Assembly (NCBI GenBank): GCA_964503615.1 | Contig: CAZDBA010000074.1 | Location: forward strand, 1-23,634 | Direction of reading: 5' to 3' | Source of the DNA: CAZDBA01 sp964503615 | Lineage (GTDB): Bacteria > Planctomycetota > Planctomycetia > Pirellulales > Pirellulaceae | DNA: 23,634 nt | Part shown: positions 1 through 7,483 of the stretch, piece after piece | Layout: each line of letters starts with the position of its first letter | How positions within the stretch are numbered: the stretch's first letter is position 1 | Translations under genes and position numbers: made by a program | The notes under the pieces: generated by a model | Database searches by the model: none | What the model was told of the DNA's origin: nothing | What the model saw: only the letters and a program-made list of their open reading frames with translations

Positions 1-179
1 GGAAGCGAAAACGCCGCAAACCACCGTGTTTACCCAGATGTTAGGCTGGAATTTCGAAGCCCAATTCTTAACTTTAAGGTCAGGATGCTACCAAGCTAAT
101 TTGTAAGGTCTTATACTTAGGTCGCAAGTCAAAAACCACAAGCCAAATTTAACCTACCTCGTTAGACAAGGAGTAACCT

Positions 180-1298
180 ATGGACAATTTAATGGACATG
201 ATCAAGGGCGCAGTCTCTGGTCAAGTGATGAAGCAAATGGGTGGCCTATTGGGCGCCGATGAGAAAAAAACGCCTGGCTTGTTCGAAAACGCTGCGGGTG
301 CCATTCTTGGCGGAATGATGAAGAAAACGGAATCCTCCCAAGGAGCGAGCGATGTTTTTGATCTTGCCACAAAACAAGACTCCAGCATTCTCGACAAACT
401 CGGTGACCTGATGGGTGGTGGCAAGGAAGAAGAGTACATGAAACAAGGTGGTGGCATTCTGGATGGCATCATGGGTGGGCAACAGCAATCAACATCAATG
501 ATTGCAACGATCGCAAAATCACTCGGTCTAGGCCAAGGAATGGTTGGCAAGCTATTGATGATGGCGGCCCCAATCATCATGGGTGTGATCGGAAAACACA
601 TTAAGGCGAAAGCGCTGGACGCCGTTGGGCTGAAAAACTTTTTAGGCAGTCAAAAGAAAAACGTCGCTGCCGCATTGCCAAGCGGACTGGGCGACCAACT
701 CGGCTTTGGAAACTTGCTAAGCAACGTAACCGATTCAGTTGGTAACGCTGCTTCTTCGACAGCCAATGTGGCGTCGAAAGCGGCTTCTTCAACTGCCGAC
801 GCGGCCGGTGCTGCAGTTCAAGGAGGCAGCAACCTTTTGAAAATGCTCCTTCCTTTGCTTGCGTTGGCTGCGTTGATCATCGCCGGTATTTTCATACTAC
901 CCAAACTAATGGGCGGTGGTGATAAGGGCAAAACTGATCCGGTAAAGATCACCGCGAAAAATCTGGGCGACTGTAAAGGCCAGATCACTGAAAAGCTGGG
1001 TGGACTTGCGACTTCGGTTGTCGACATTAAAGATCTAGAGGGTGCAAAGAAGTTTGCTCCTAAGCTAACTCAAGCAACCGATTTCCTTTCGGGACTCGAT
1101 TTCTCAGGCGTCTCTGCAGATGGAATGAAAGACCTGACCGGCAGCTTGAACGTGTCAAAGCTCCGAGATGGTCTTAATGGCGTATACGAAACCGAAGGTG
1201 GCGTTGGAGCAAAGATCAAAGAGCTACTGGCTCCTTTGTTCAAAAAGTTCATGACGGTCGTAGAGAACATCAAGGCGGTCAAAGGAATCACAGGTTAG
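180..1298 (+). CDS. DUF937-type membrane protein, function unknown
   Basis: A 372-residue protein. Residues 1-175 are Gly/Met-rich amphipathic helices resembling the DUF937 (YidB-like) family, for example GGGILDGIMGG at 90-100. An Ala/Ser-rich low-complexity linker covers about 182-215 and a single transmembrane helix about 222-241. A soluble, probably helical C-terminal domain covers 250-372. DUF937 proteins often carry a C-terminal OmpA domain, and I see none here. The ATG start is well supported by AAGGAG at 168-173 with a 6-nt spacer, the best ribosome site in the window. A strong terminator follows at 1471-1499, so the gene is probably monocistronic. The molecular role is unknown. The gene call is confident and the family assignment moderate, since it rests on pattern recognition only. 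Confidence 0.85.
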   Translation: MDNLMDMIKGAVSGQVMKQMGGLLGADEKKTPGLFENAAGAILGGMMKKTESSQGASDVFDLATKQDSSILDKLGDLMGGGKEEEYMKQGGGILDGIMGGQQQSTSMIATIAKSLGLGQGMVGKLLMMAAPIIMGVIGKHIKAKALDAVGLKNFLGSQKKNVAAALPSGLGDQLGFGNLLSNVTDSVGNAASSTANVASKAASSTADAAGAAVQGGSNLLKMLLPLLALAALIIAGIFILPKLMGGGDKGKTDPVKITAKNLGDCKGQITEKLGGLATSVVDIKDLEGAKKFAPKLTQATDFLSGLDFSGVSADGMKDLTGSLNVSKLRDGLNGVYETEGGVGAKIKELLAPLFKKFMTVVENIKAVKGITG

Positions 1299-1321
1299 AA
1301 GGCTTCTCAGTGAATTGCGAT

Positions 1322-1346
1322 AGCGTGGGGCAGCGTGGGGCAGCGT
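1322..1346. repeat. 10-bp tandem repeat, about 2.5 copies
   Basis: AGCGTGGGGC occurs at 1322-1331 and 1332-1341 and is followed by a partial third copy (AGCGT). It lies 23 bp after the DUF937 stop codon, upstream of the terminator. No coding function is visible. Confidence 0.7.
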
Positions 1347-1384
1347 TGCCCTTCCCGAAAACCTTGTTGATCGCTGGATTTTCG

Positions 1385-1409
1385 ACCCTCCCAACTTCGT
1401 TGGAAGGGT
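1385..1409. repeat. Intergenic hairpin
   Basis: ACCCT-c-CCAAC at 1385-1395 pairs with GTTGG-a-AGGGT at 1399-1409 around a TTC loop: ten base pairs with one mismatch. No T-tract follows, so it is not an obvious intrinsic terminator. It may be a repetitive element or an mRNA 3' stabiliser. Confidence 0.45.
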
Positions 1410-1470
1410 GATGTGGGTGGCGTTCGCGGAGAACTGTCTTGGTTAGTTTAAGAGACGAAGTAAACAATCA

Positions 1471-1499
1471 AGGGGCCGCCTTTTAGGCGGCCCTTATTT
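1471..1499 (+). terminator. Rho-independent terminator of the DUF937 gene
   Basis: GGGCCGCC (1473-1480) pairs perfectly with GGCGGCCC (1486-1493) around a TTTTA loop. The T-rich tail TTATTT follows on the + strand. The tail fits termination of transcripts coming from 180-1298. Confidence 0.85.
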
Positions 1500-1549
1500 G
1501 ATTCAATGTGGTATTAGGTTGCTGGTCTGGTACGTTTAACGGACTATGT

Positions 1550-1700
1550 AAGTAGCTCGCCTTTCCGAGGCCTCGGAGAGGCGNNNNNNNNNNNNNNNNN
1601 NNNNNNNNNNNNNNNNNNNNNNNNNNNNNNNNNNNNNNNNNNNNNNNNNNNNNNNNNNNNNNNNNNNNNNNNNNNNNNNNNNNGGAGAGGCGTGCTACTT
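1550..1700. repeat. REP-like inverted repeat interrupted by the gap
   Basis: The left arm at 1550-1570 begins AAGTAGC and ends CCGAGG. The right arm starts CCTCGGAGAGGCG at 1571-1583, is cut by the N run, and resumes at 1684-1700 ending GCTACTT. If the contigs are joined through their shared GGAGAGGCG, the two 21-nt arms match at 19 positions. The GTAG...CTAC ends recall bacterial REP elements. Confidence 0.6.
1584..1683. other. Scaffold gap (100 N)
   Basis: Exactly 100 N, the usual placeholder for a gap of unknown size. The nine bases before it (1575-1583) and the nine after it (1684-1692) are both GGAGAGGCG, so the flanking contigs may simply overlap. Confidence 0.95.
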
Positions 1701-1715
1701 TAACTGCTACTTTAA
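1693..1715. repeat. Tandem 12-bp duplication
   Basis: TGCTACTTTAA occurs at 1693-1703 and again at 1705-1715, a 12-bp period. It overlaps the right end of the GTAG-bounded inverted repeat and may be a target-site or slippage duplication. Confidence 0.55.
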
Positions 1716-2211
1716 ATCCCCTATGCAGCCCAATCCAGCCGAGCAAATCCAACGCGGTCAAAGTCAACCTGACGCAACGGTCCAATCAAACTAGCAGCAA
1801 GGTTCGGATGGTCGAAACCAGGAAATTGACCATAAGAATGCAAACGCAAACGGTAACAACGAAAAACGATTTTGCTGTTTTTCGAATCATTGTGCTCGTT
1901 CCTTTCTTATTAGTCCATTGGATAGTTTCCTGTTCGCTATTTAAGCAGCGTCATTTGTTAAAAAATGTTACGCAAGATAAAAAATTGTCTCTTCGCCAAC
2001 GAGCTACATTGATCACATACCCAGCTTTTTGTGTACAAAACGGTAGGTGCTGTCCGAAGCCCCACAAATAGCTGACTTCCGATATCGCTTGCGGTTGGAT
2101 TGACAAGGATTCGGTCTTGCTTAGTCCGCACCGTTTGGCCAGACTTGATTACCACTTGGTCGGCAATCCTCGAAAGCCGACGGGCTTTCTAAATCTCACT
2201 AGGGCATTTAA

Positions 2212-3903
2212 ATGCGTCGCCAATTACTTCAGATTCTAACTCTCTGCTGTATCACAATCGGCTTCAGCTGGCCACTTACCGTTGTTGGCCAACAAGCGCA
2301 ACAAGCAGCCGACACGCTAGTCGTTTGTCCCCCTGAGTTCCAACAAGCTCTACAACCCTGGGTGGAATACCGCATGCAGCAAGGGCACAACCTGAAAATC
2401 ACCTCGCCCCAAACTTCGGAGAAACTCCGCGCGACCATTCATAGGATGGCAGGCCAAAACACTCAACTTAAAACGGTTGTTCTAGTAGGCGATGCCAGTG
2501 GGGACAACATAGTGCCAACCAACTATGTGAAAGCAAATGTAAATGTGCTGTACGGTGGTCAACCCGATATTGCGACCGACAATCCCTATGTCGATTTAGA
2601 CAACGATGGGACTCCTGAGTTGGCGATTGGAAGACTGACCGTGGACTCGCCGGCTGAATTGACAAAAACGATCAATCGCATCATCGAGTACGAAAAAGAA
2701 GCGGGCGGGGAATGGTTACAGCGAATCAATTTTATAGCGGGTGTCGGTGGTTTCGGCGGGTTCATTGATACGCTCATTGAGCAAACTGCCAAACAGATGA
2801 TCACCGAGATAATTCCGGGTGGTTACAAAACAACAATGACTTACGGGAGCTGGACCAGTCCCTATTGCCCCGACCCAAGCAAATTCGACGAGACGAGTGT
2901 TGCCAAGTTTAACGAAGGTTGCTTGTTCTGGGTTTATATTGGCCATGGAGCAACGCATTTTCTGGATCGTGTTCGATTACCCGATCGTTCACACCGAATT
3001 TTGGACCGAACCAACGTGGAAACTTTAGCTGCGACCAGTGGCAGCCCGATTGCCCTTTTCCTTGCCTGCAGCACAGGGGGCTTTGACCACGCCGAAGACT
3101 GTCTGGCTGAGACGATGCTCAAGCAGGATAAAGGCCCAATCGCGGTGATCGCCAGCACGCGAGTTGCGATGCCGTATGGGTTAAGCCTATTTACGTTAGA
3201 GATCACTCAGGATTATTTCTCAGGCGATTCGGCAACAATAGGTGACCTGGTTAAAGTCGCAAAACGCAACTTGATTTTGAACGAAGACAAAAACCCCTCC
3301 GAATATCGCCAGATTATCGAAGCGATGGGGCGATCGTTCAGCCCCAAACCAGAGTTACTTTTGGCCGAGCGAAGAGAGCACGCGGATTCAATCAACTTAC
3401 TGGGTGATCCGCTGCTGCGAGTCAAACGAGCTGAGAAATTGGGTCTGACTGGAGAAGTCGATGAGCAAACAGGAACGGTTCGATTGTCTGGCAGTTCTCC
3501 GATTTCAGGCACTGCCCAAATCGCGGTAAGCTTGAAGCGTGATCGGCTCAGGCAGCGAGTGCCCCGTCGGTCAGAATACGACCCCAGCGAATTCGAAAGT
3601 TATCAGACAGCGTACGAGCAAGCTCAAAAACTCGTTTGCGGTATGGAAACACAAGAAATTAAAGAAGGCGATTTTGACATCACCGTTCCGATCCCAGAAA
3701 GTGCCAGCGGGGAATGCGTTGTGCAGATATATCTTCAAAGCGAAAACGGGTTTGCAATCGATTCGGTACCCGTTCGCATCTCACGAAAAAGAAAACCTGC
3801 CAACAAAGAACGTGCGGATAAAGAACCGACCGACAAGAAATCACTCGTTTCGAATCAGGCCGACCAAGCGATCATAGAGCCAGAATTCGACAAAGATAAA
3901 TAA
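2212..3903 (+). CDS. Secreted C25 (gingipain-type) cysteine peptidase-like protein
   Basis: A 563-residue protein with a signal peptide at about 1-26 (hydrophobic core followed by VVGQQ). A caspase-like C25 domain covers about 34-405. The catalytic dyad is probably H245 in YIGHG (242-246) and C286 in FLACSTGGFD (283-292), which match the His and Cys positions of gingipains. An acidic loop (DLDNDGTPELAIGRL, about 128-142) and INLLGDP (394-400) are also typical of the family. About 420-530 is probably a beta-sandwich domain, and the last 35 residues are Lys/Glu-rich. Exported cysteine endopeptidase activity is the likely role, and the substrate is unknown. The last 63 bp overlap the convergent gene at 3841-4086. 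The start has only a weak ribosome site but gives a good signal peptide. Confidence 0.85.
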   Translation: MRRQLLQILTLCCITIGFSWPLTVVGQQAQQAADTLVVCPPEFQQALQPWVEYRMQQGHNLKITSPQTSEKLRATIHRMAGQNTQLKTVVLVGDASGDNIVPTNYVKANVNVLYGGQPDIATDNPYVDLDNDGTPELAIGRLTVDSPAELTKTINRIIEYEKEAGGEWLQRINFIAGVGGFGGFIDTLIEQTAKQMITEIIPGGYKTTMTYGSWTSPYCPDPSKFDETSVAKFNEGCLFWVYIGHGATHFLDRVRLPDRSHRILDRTNVETLAATSGSPIALFLACSTGGFDHAEDCLAETMLKQDKGPIAVIASTRVAMPYGLSLFTLEITQDYFSGDSATIGDLVKVAKRNLILNEDKNPSEYRQIIEAMGRSFSPKPELLLAERREHADSINLLGDPLLRVKRAEKLGLTGEVDEQTGTVRLSGSSPISGTAQIAVSLKRDRLRQRVPRRSEYDPSEFESYQTAYEQAQKLVCGMETQEIKEGDFDITVPIPESASGECVVQIYLQSENGFAIDSVPVRISRKRKPANKERADKEPTDKKSLVSNQADQAIIEPEFDKDK

Positions 3904-4086
3904 CACGGGAAACAAAAACTGGATCGTTTGAGCAATACGTTTGTCCCGAATCCGATCTCGATTGGACTGAACAATCAGCTCTGCAATCCAGCTGTTGAAC
4001 CACAGCAGACCGCAAACCAGAATCCCCAAGCCCAGGATGTAACCACAGCCAGATCCCACATTGCGATTTGATTTGGATTTGGCCAT
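3841..4086 (-). CDS. Small two-helix membrane protein, function unknown
   Basis: An 81-residue protein with a basic N-terminus (MAKSKSNR), a transmembrane helix at about 15-36, a charged cytosolic or periplasmic loop (SNRDRIRDKR) and a second helix at about 53-74. It starts 8 bp after the glutaminyl cyclotransferase stop on the same strand, which argues for a real co-transcribed gene. Its 3' end overlaps the opposing C25 peptidase gene by 63 bp. I recognise no family. A chance open frame is possible, but the two clean hydrophobic segments and the spacing favour a gene. Confidence 0.65.
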   Translation of the reverse strand: MAKSKSNRNVGSGCGYILGLGILVCGLLWFNSWIAELIVQSNRDRIRDKRIAQTIQFLFPVLFIFVEFWLYDRLVGLIRNE

Positions 4087-4094
4087 CGACCGCT

Positions 4095-5072
4095 CTACTC
4101 TTCAGCGCCAGCTCGCGTTTTGTTCTTTTCGATCTGTTCTTTTACTTTTTCGGTCACAAAGTCGACTTCGAACATCTTCGGGCAATACTTCCCCGTCACA
4201 AAGAACTGCCCCTCTGGTGAAACCGCAATCCCGTTCATAACCCCTTGCCGAGGCTTTGTGGGACGCTCTTCAAGAGGCCAGAGTCCCTCTAGATCGATAC
4301 GAGAAGTGATTTTACCTGACTCTGCATTGATCGCGTAAATGTAGTCGGAACGAAACCCGTTGGATACATCGTAGTGGTTGGCAAAAACGAATCCTTCATA
4401 GTATTCCAGCTCGTTCAATCGAATCTGGCTGACAGAACTCGTTCGTTCTTTACCGAATTTGACGAACACCTTTTTGATGATCGAAAAATCGGAGGGATCG
4501 ACGTAGATCAGTTTAGCGGTCCCATCGGTCATGATCAGATTGGTACCATCGTTGGTTAATCCCCACCCCTCGGTTTCGTAATCAAACTCTGCCTCTTTAA
4601 CGAGATCCTTGTTGTAGACAAAGCACTTACCCTGCTTCCAGGTCAGCTGATAGATCTTGCCGTTCAGCATCGTGCAGCCTTCGCCAAAGAACTTTTTGTC
4701 CAGAACGATACGTTTTTTGACCTCTCCCGTTTTATAATCGACCAATCGCATCGTCGATTCGCCATTCAGCCCGGTACTTTCGTACATCATGTCGCCGTCG
4801 AAAAACAAGCCTTGCGTGAATGCGTACTTATCATGCTCGTACTCTTTTTTGACGTGGCAGACGAGTTGCTCAACTTTTCCCATAGCAAAATCGAACAATC
4901 TGGCGTTCTTGAAAACCATTGCCAAAATCCCCCCTCCGATCGCTACCGTCAAAAAGACGAAAATCAAAAAACGTTGACGCGCTGGATCGCGTTTGTAGGG
5001 TTTAGGGCTCGGCGAGGAGGGGCCTTTGGCGTCTGCAAACGCTGACTTTTTTGGTTTTGATTTCGAAGGCAT
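4095..5072 (-). CDS. Membrane-anchored glutaminyl-peptide cyclotransferase
   Basis: This is a plant/bacterial-type glutamine cyclotransferase (five-bladed beta-propeller). Such enzymes convert N-terminal Gln of peptides to pyroglutamate. In the 325-aa form used here, a Lys-rich N-terminus is followed by a membrane anchor at about 35-54, and the catalytic propeller fills the rest. Family motifs are FTQGL (85-89), YESTGL (97-102), FGEG (129-132), YQLTWK (141-146), WGL (170-172) and LNELEY (219-224). The anchor places the enzyme outside the cytoplasm, where it could cap exported proteins. I chose the ATG at 5072. A TTG at 5126 would add 18 residues, and neither has a clear ribosome site. It is the third gene of the unit starting near 7376, followed after 8 bp by a small membrane protein. 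Confidence 0.88.
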   Translation of the reverse strand: MPSKSKPKKSAFADAKGPSSPSPKPYKRDPARQRFLIFVFLTVAIGGGILAMVFKNARLFDFAMGKVEQLVCHVKKEYEHDKYAFTQGLFFDGDMMYESTGLNGESTMRLVDYKTGEVKKRIVLDKKFFGEGCTMLNGKIYQLTWKQGKCFVYNKDLVKEAEFDYETEGWGLTNDGTNLIMTDGTAKLIYVDPSDFSIIKKVFVKFGKERTSSVSQIRLNELEYYEGFVFANHYDVSNGFRSDYIYAINAESGKITSRIDLEGLWPLEERPTKPRQGVMNGIAVSPEGQFFVTGKYCPKMFEVDFVTEKVKEQIEKNKTRAGAEE

Positions 5073-5192
5073 CAGGACGTCACGATTGGTTGTAGGCGTT
5101 CGATCCGAAACAGCTTTACGTGCCAATTTTCGGTTTTTACATTAACCACCAAGTTAAGTGATCACCCCTTCATCGTCCAGCGCAGATGCGAC

Positions 5193-6221
5193 TCAATTCT
5201 CATCGCGAGGCCAAAGAGAAGGCGGCAAATCGGCACTGGAAACCAGCCCTACGATCTGGCGAAGCTGGTCTGTGTCAAACTCCGTGTTCTGGATCGCTTT
5301 GCAATTCTCCACAATCTGTTCTGGACGGCTCGCCCCGCAAAGCACACTTGTAACCTCAGGCAATCTCAAGATCCACGAAATCGCCATTTGAGCCAACGTT
5401 TGTCCACGCGACTTGGCTATTTCATTTAGCTTGGCAATGACCTTCAAATTATCGGGCGACAATTCAGTCTCCCGCAAAAACTGCGGCGCCACGTCAGCTC
5501 GACTGCCCGTGGGTACTTCCTGTAAATATTTGCCGGTCAACAAGCCTTGGTAAAGCGGGCAAAACGCGATCATGCCCATTCCACTATTTTTACAAACACC
5601 GGTCAACGACCGTTCAATCCAACGATTGAACAAAGAATAGTTCGGTTGGTGAATCAAAATACGAGACCAACGATTGGCTTGGCAAATTTCGACGGCACGT
5701 TGAGTCTGTTCTGATGTGTAACTGCTGATCCCAACGTAAAGCGCCTTGCCCTGCTCAACTGCGGTATTCAGAGCCCCCAACGTCTCTTGCAGCGGCGTTT
5801 CGGGATCGAAGCGGTGGCTGTAAAAGATATCGACGTAATCCAGACCCAATCGCTTCAACGACTGGTCAAGGCTCGCCAGCATGTACTTTCGCGAGCCCCA
5901 TTCGCCATACGGTCCCGGCCACATGATGTAACCCGCTTTTGAGGAAATCACCAACTCGTCGCGAGGAAAGTCCTTCAGGATCTTGCCGACATTGGTCTCC
6001 GCACTGCCAAAGGGCGGTCCGTAATTGTTGGCCAGATCAAAATGCGTTATTCCACAGTCAAACGCCGTATAAAGCATCTTTCGTTGCAGATCGGTCGGTT
6101 CCGGGCCACCGAAATTGTGCCAACATCCCAGACTGATTTCGGGGAGCTTGAGACCACTAAGTCCACAGCGGCGATACGGCATCCGGCCGTCGTATCGTTT
6201 AGCGTCGAATTCTACTGGCAT
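5193..6221 (-). CDS. Aldo/keto reductase, YghZ (GAP reductase)-like
   Basis: An NADPH-dependent aldo/keto reductase of the TIM-barrel superfamily. It is closest by eye to E. coli YghZ, which reduces L-glyceraldehyde 3-phosphate and methylglyoxal. In the 342-aa form the expected catalytic tetrad is D62, Y67, K95 and H136. The YghZ-type stretch WPGPYGEWGSRKY lies at 101-113 and LDYVDIFYSHR leads into the His. A C-terminal cofactor-site motif (VLCGASRPEQI) is present. The N-terminus from ATG 6221 (MPVEFDAKRYDGRMPYRRCG) aligns well with YghZ. A TTG at 6245 would add eight residues of poor character. The gene sits 41 bp downstream of the thioredoxin-fold gene and upstream of the cyclotransferase, probably in one transcript. 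The substrate in this organism is unknown. Confidence 0.9.
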   Translation of the reverse strand: MPVEFDAKRYDGRMPYRRCGLSGLKLPEISLGCWHNFGGPEPTDLQRKMLYTAFDCGITHFDLANNYGPPFGSAETNVGKILKDFPRDELVISSKAGYIMWPGPYGEWGSRKYMLASLDQSLKRLGLDYVDIFYSHRFDPETPLQETLGALNTAVEQGKALYVGISSYTSEQTQRAVEICQANRWSRILIHQPNYSLFNRWIERSLTGVCKNSGMGMIAFCPLYQGLLTGKYLQEVPTGSRADVAPQFLRETELSPDNLKVIAKLNEIAKSRGQTLAQMAISWILRLPEVTSVLCGASRPEQIVENCKAIQNTEFDTDQLRQIVGLVSSADLPPSLWPRDEN

Positions 6222-6262
6222 CCTGTTCTCAGATCGCAGACACAAAAAACTAAACTCACCGT

Positions 6263-7318
6263 CTACTGTTTGCTTGCTTCTTCACCTTCTGCTTTTTGTG
6301 ATTCTGCTGGCGTTGGAACATCCTTGCCCGTAATTCGATCGTCCAAAATCACATCTAGCGATGGTTTTCCAGACCGATATGCCCGAATCATTTCGGGGTA
6401 GGTCATCGCGATCGTGCCCTGAGGATCAATCAACAACATGCCTGGCGTTGTGTGGACACCAAAAACCCGTGCGATTCGATCCTGCCTACCGGCATGTACG
6501 TGATAGCCTTTTAGTTTGTTCTCACGCACGAACTCAACCAAAGTTGATTTCTCTTTGTCCAGTCCGATCGAAAGCAATTCGAACTTGTGCTTGGCTTTTA
6601 ATTTTTCGACTGCCTCCTGCACGTCCGTTTGATAGTCCTTGCTGGGATCGTCGGCCGCCCAAAAGTTAACCAGCAAATACTTGCCACGGAAATTTTCCAA
6701 AGCAACTTCCTGATTGTCCAGCGTTTGAATCGTACGCCAAGTCGCAGCTGGTTCGCCCGTGCGAATAATCGGCGTGATCACCAACGGCTTTTTACCCAAA
6801 GTCATCACATCGGCTTCGCCAGAGACAGGAATCTCTCCAAAGACTTCGAAAGCATAGGTACGTGGACCAATCTCTTTGTCGATCCTGGCAGTCATTCCAT
6901 AAGTTCCCGGCAGAACATCGTAAGCAACAAAATCTCCGTTGGCTTCGACCTTGGCATCATACTCATGCGCGTTCTCAAGAATCTTTTGCTGCTGAGCCGC
7001 AAGACGCTTGCCCGCAGGCGAATCAGAAAACTGTTTCCACCAAGCTTCCCGTTCGGCTTGCTTCATCTTTTGCCATTTTTCGGGCAAGCGAGGTTGAGGG
7101 ATCTCAACTCGTTTTAGAAATCGAACTGTTAACTTGCTCAAATCGACGTGGAATGTCTCCAGCTTGGTGCCTTGGATAATCCTTCCACGAATCGTAACCC
7201 CCTCTTCCTGCTCCGCCTGTTTTGAATCACGACGAGTCGCAGAGCCCTGATTTTGAGCCGCGAGATGAGTTGTAAAAAACAAAGCCAAAACAAGTTGAGA
7301 AATAATGAAGCTTTTCAT
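6263..7318 (-). CDS. Secreted thioredoxin-fold (TlpA-like) protein lacking CXXC
   Basis: A 351-residue exported protein: signal peptide at about 1-21 (MKSFIISQLVLALFFTTHLA, cut near AAQ), a charged N-terminal region (about 25-120), a probable carboxypeptidase-regulatory-like beta domain (about 122-165) and a TlpA/AhpC-type thioredoxin fold (about 185-325). The usual WCxxC motif is replaced by NFWAADDPSKDY (218-229), so there are no redox-active cysteines. The cis-Pro loop survives as TTPGMLLIDPQG (290-301). A redox-inactive or binding role is therefore likely. I chose ATG 7318 because it gives a clean signal peptide. ATG 7348 and TTG 7372 are alternatives close to the predicted transcription start. 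It appears to be the first gene of the unit reading down to 3841. Confidence 0.82.
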   Translation of the reverse strand: MKSFIISQLVLALFFTTHLAAQNQGSATRRDSKQAEQEEGVTIRGRIIQGTKLETFHVDLSKLTVRFLKRVEIPQPRLPEKWQKMKQAEREAWWKQFSDSPAGKRLAAQQQKILENAHEYDAKVEANGDFVAYDVLPGTYGMTARIDKEIGPRTYAFEVFGEIPVSGEADVMTLGKKPLVITPIIRTGEPAATWRTIQTLDNQEVALENFRGKYLLVNFWAADDPSKDYQTDVQEAVEKLKAKHKFELLSIGLDKEKSTLVEFVRENKLKGYHVHAGRQDRIARVFGVHTTPGMLLIDPQGTIAMTYPEMIRAYRSGKPSLDVILDDRITGKDVPTPAESQKAEGEEASKQ

Positions 7319-7382
7319 TTTCAAAAAATCCGTCAAAACCGTTACCATTGCAGCCAATTGGCCATCATTCAATTCTTCGTCG

Positions 7383-7388
7383 ATTATA
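7383..7388 (-). promoter_or_regulatory. Candidate -10 box for the 7318-3841 unit
   Basis: A perfect TATAAT on the minus strand, 65 bp upstream of the chosen ATG at 7318. No good -35 hexamer lies 16-18 bp upstream, so confidence is moderate. Transcription would start near 7376. Confidence 0.4.
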
Positions 7389-7415
7389 TCCTCTCAATCT
7401 TCCGATTTCGGCTGC

Positions 7416-7445
7416 TTGACCATATCTTGCCAAAAAACGTAGACT
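7416..7445 (+). promoter_or_regulatory. Candidate sigma70-type promoter of purA
   Basis: TTGACC (7416-7421) and TAGACT (7440-7445) are separated by 18 bp. A start near 7452 would give a leader of about 30 nt before the GTG of purA. The same -35 hexamer, TTGACC, is seen in the nuclease promoter at 14938-14966. Confidence 0.5.
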
Positions 7446-7483
7446 GGCAGGTTTGGTAATGTGGATCAAACGGAAAGTAAAAA

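Larger units (their letters stand above)
1500..2211. other. Intergenic region with assembly gap, no convincing gene
   Basis: About 710 positions, 100 of them N, separate the DUF937 terminator from the C25 peptidase gene. The region holds the GTAG-bounded inverted repeat, a tandem TGCTACTTTAA duplication and, at 2172-2189, a hairpin with GAAAGCC/GGCTTTC arms just before the peptidase start. Short open frames exist, such as 1808-2071 (+), but none has a ribosome site, recognisable domain or supporting context. Confidence 0.6.

Noticed and set aside
1808..2071. 87-codon + strand frame with a hydrophobic stretch
   Set aside because: No ribosome site, odd composition with several Cys/Arg clusters near the end, and no domain; it looks like a chance frame in intergenic DNA.
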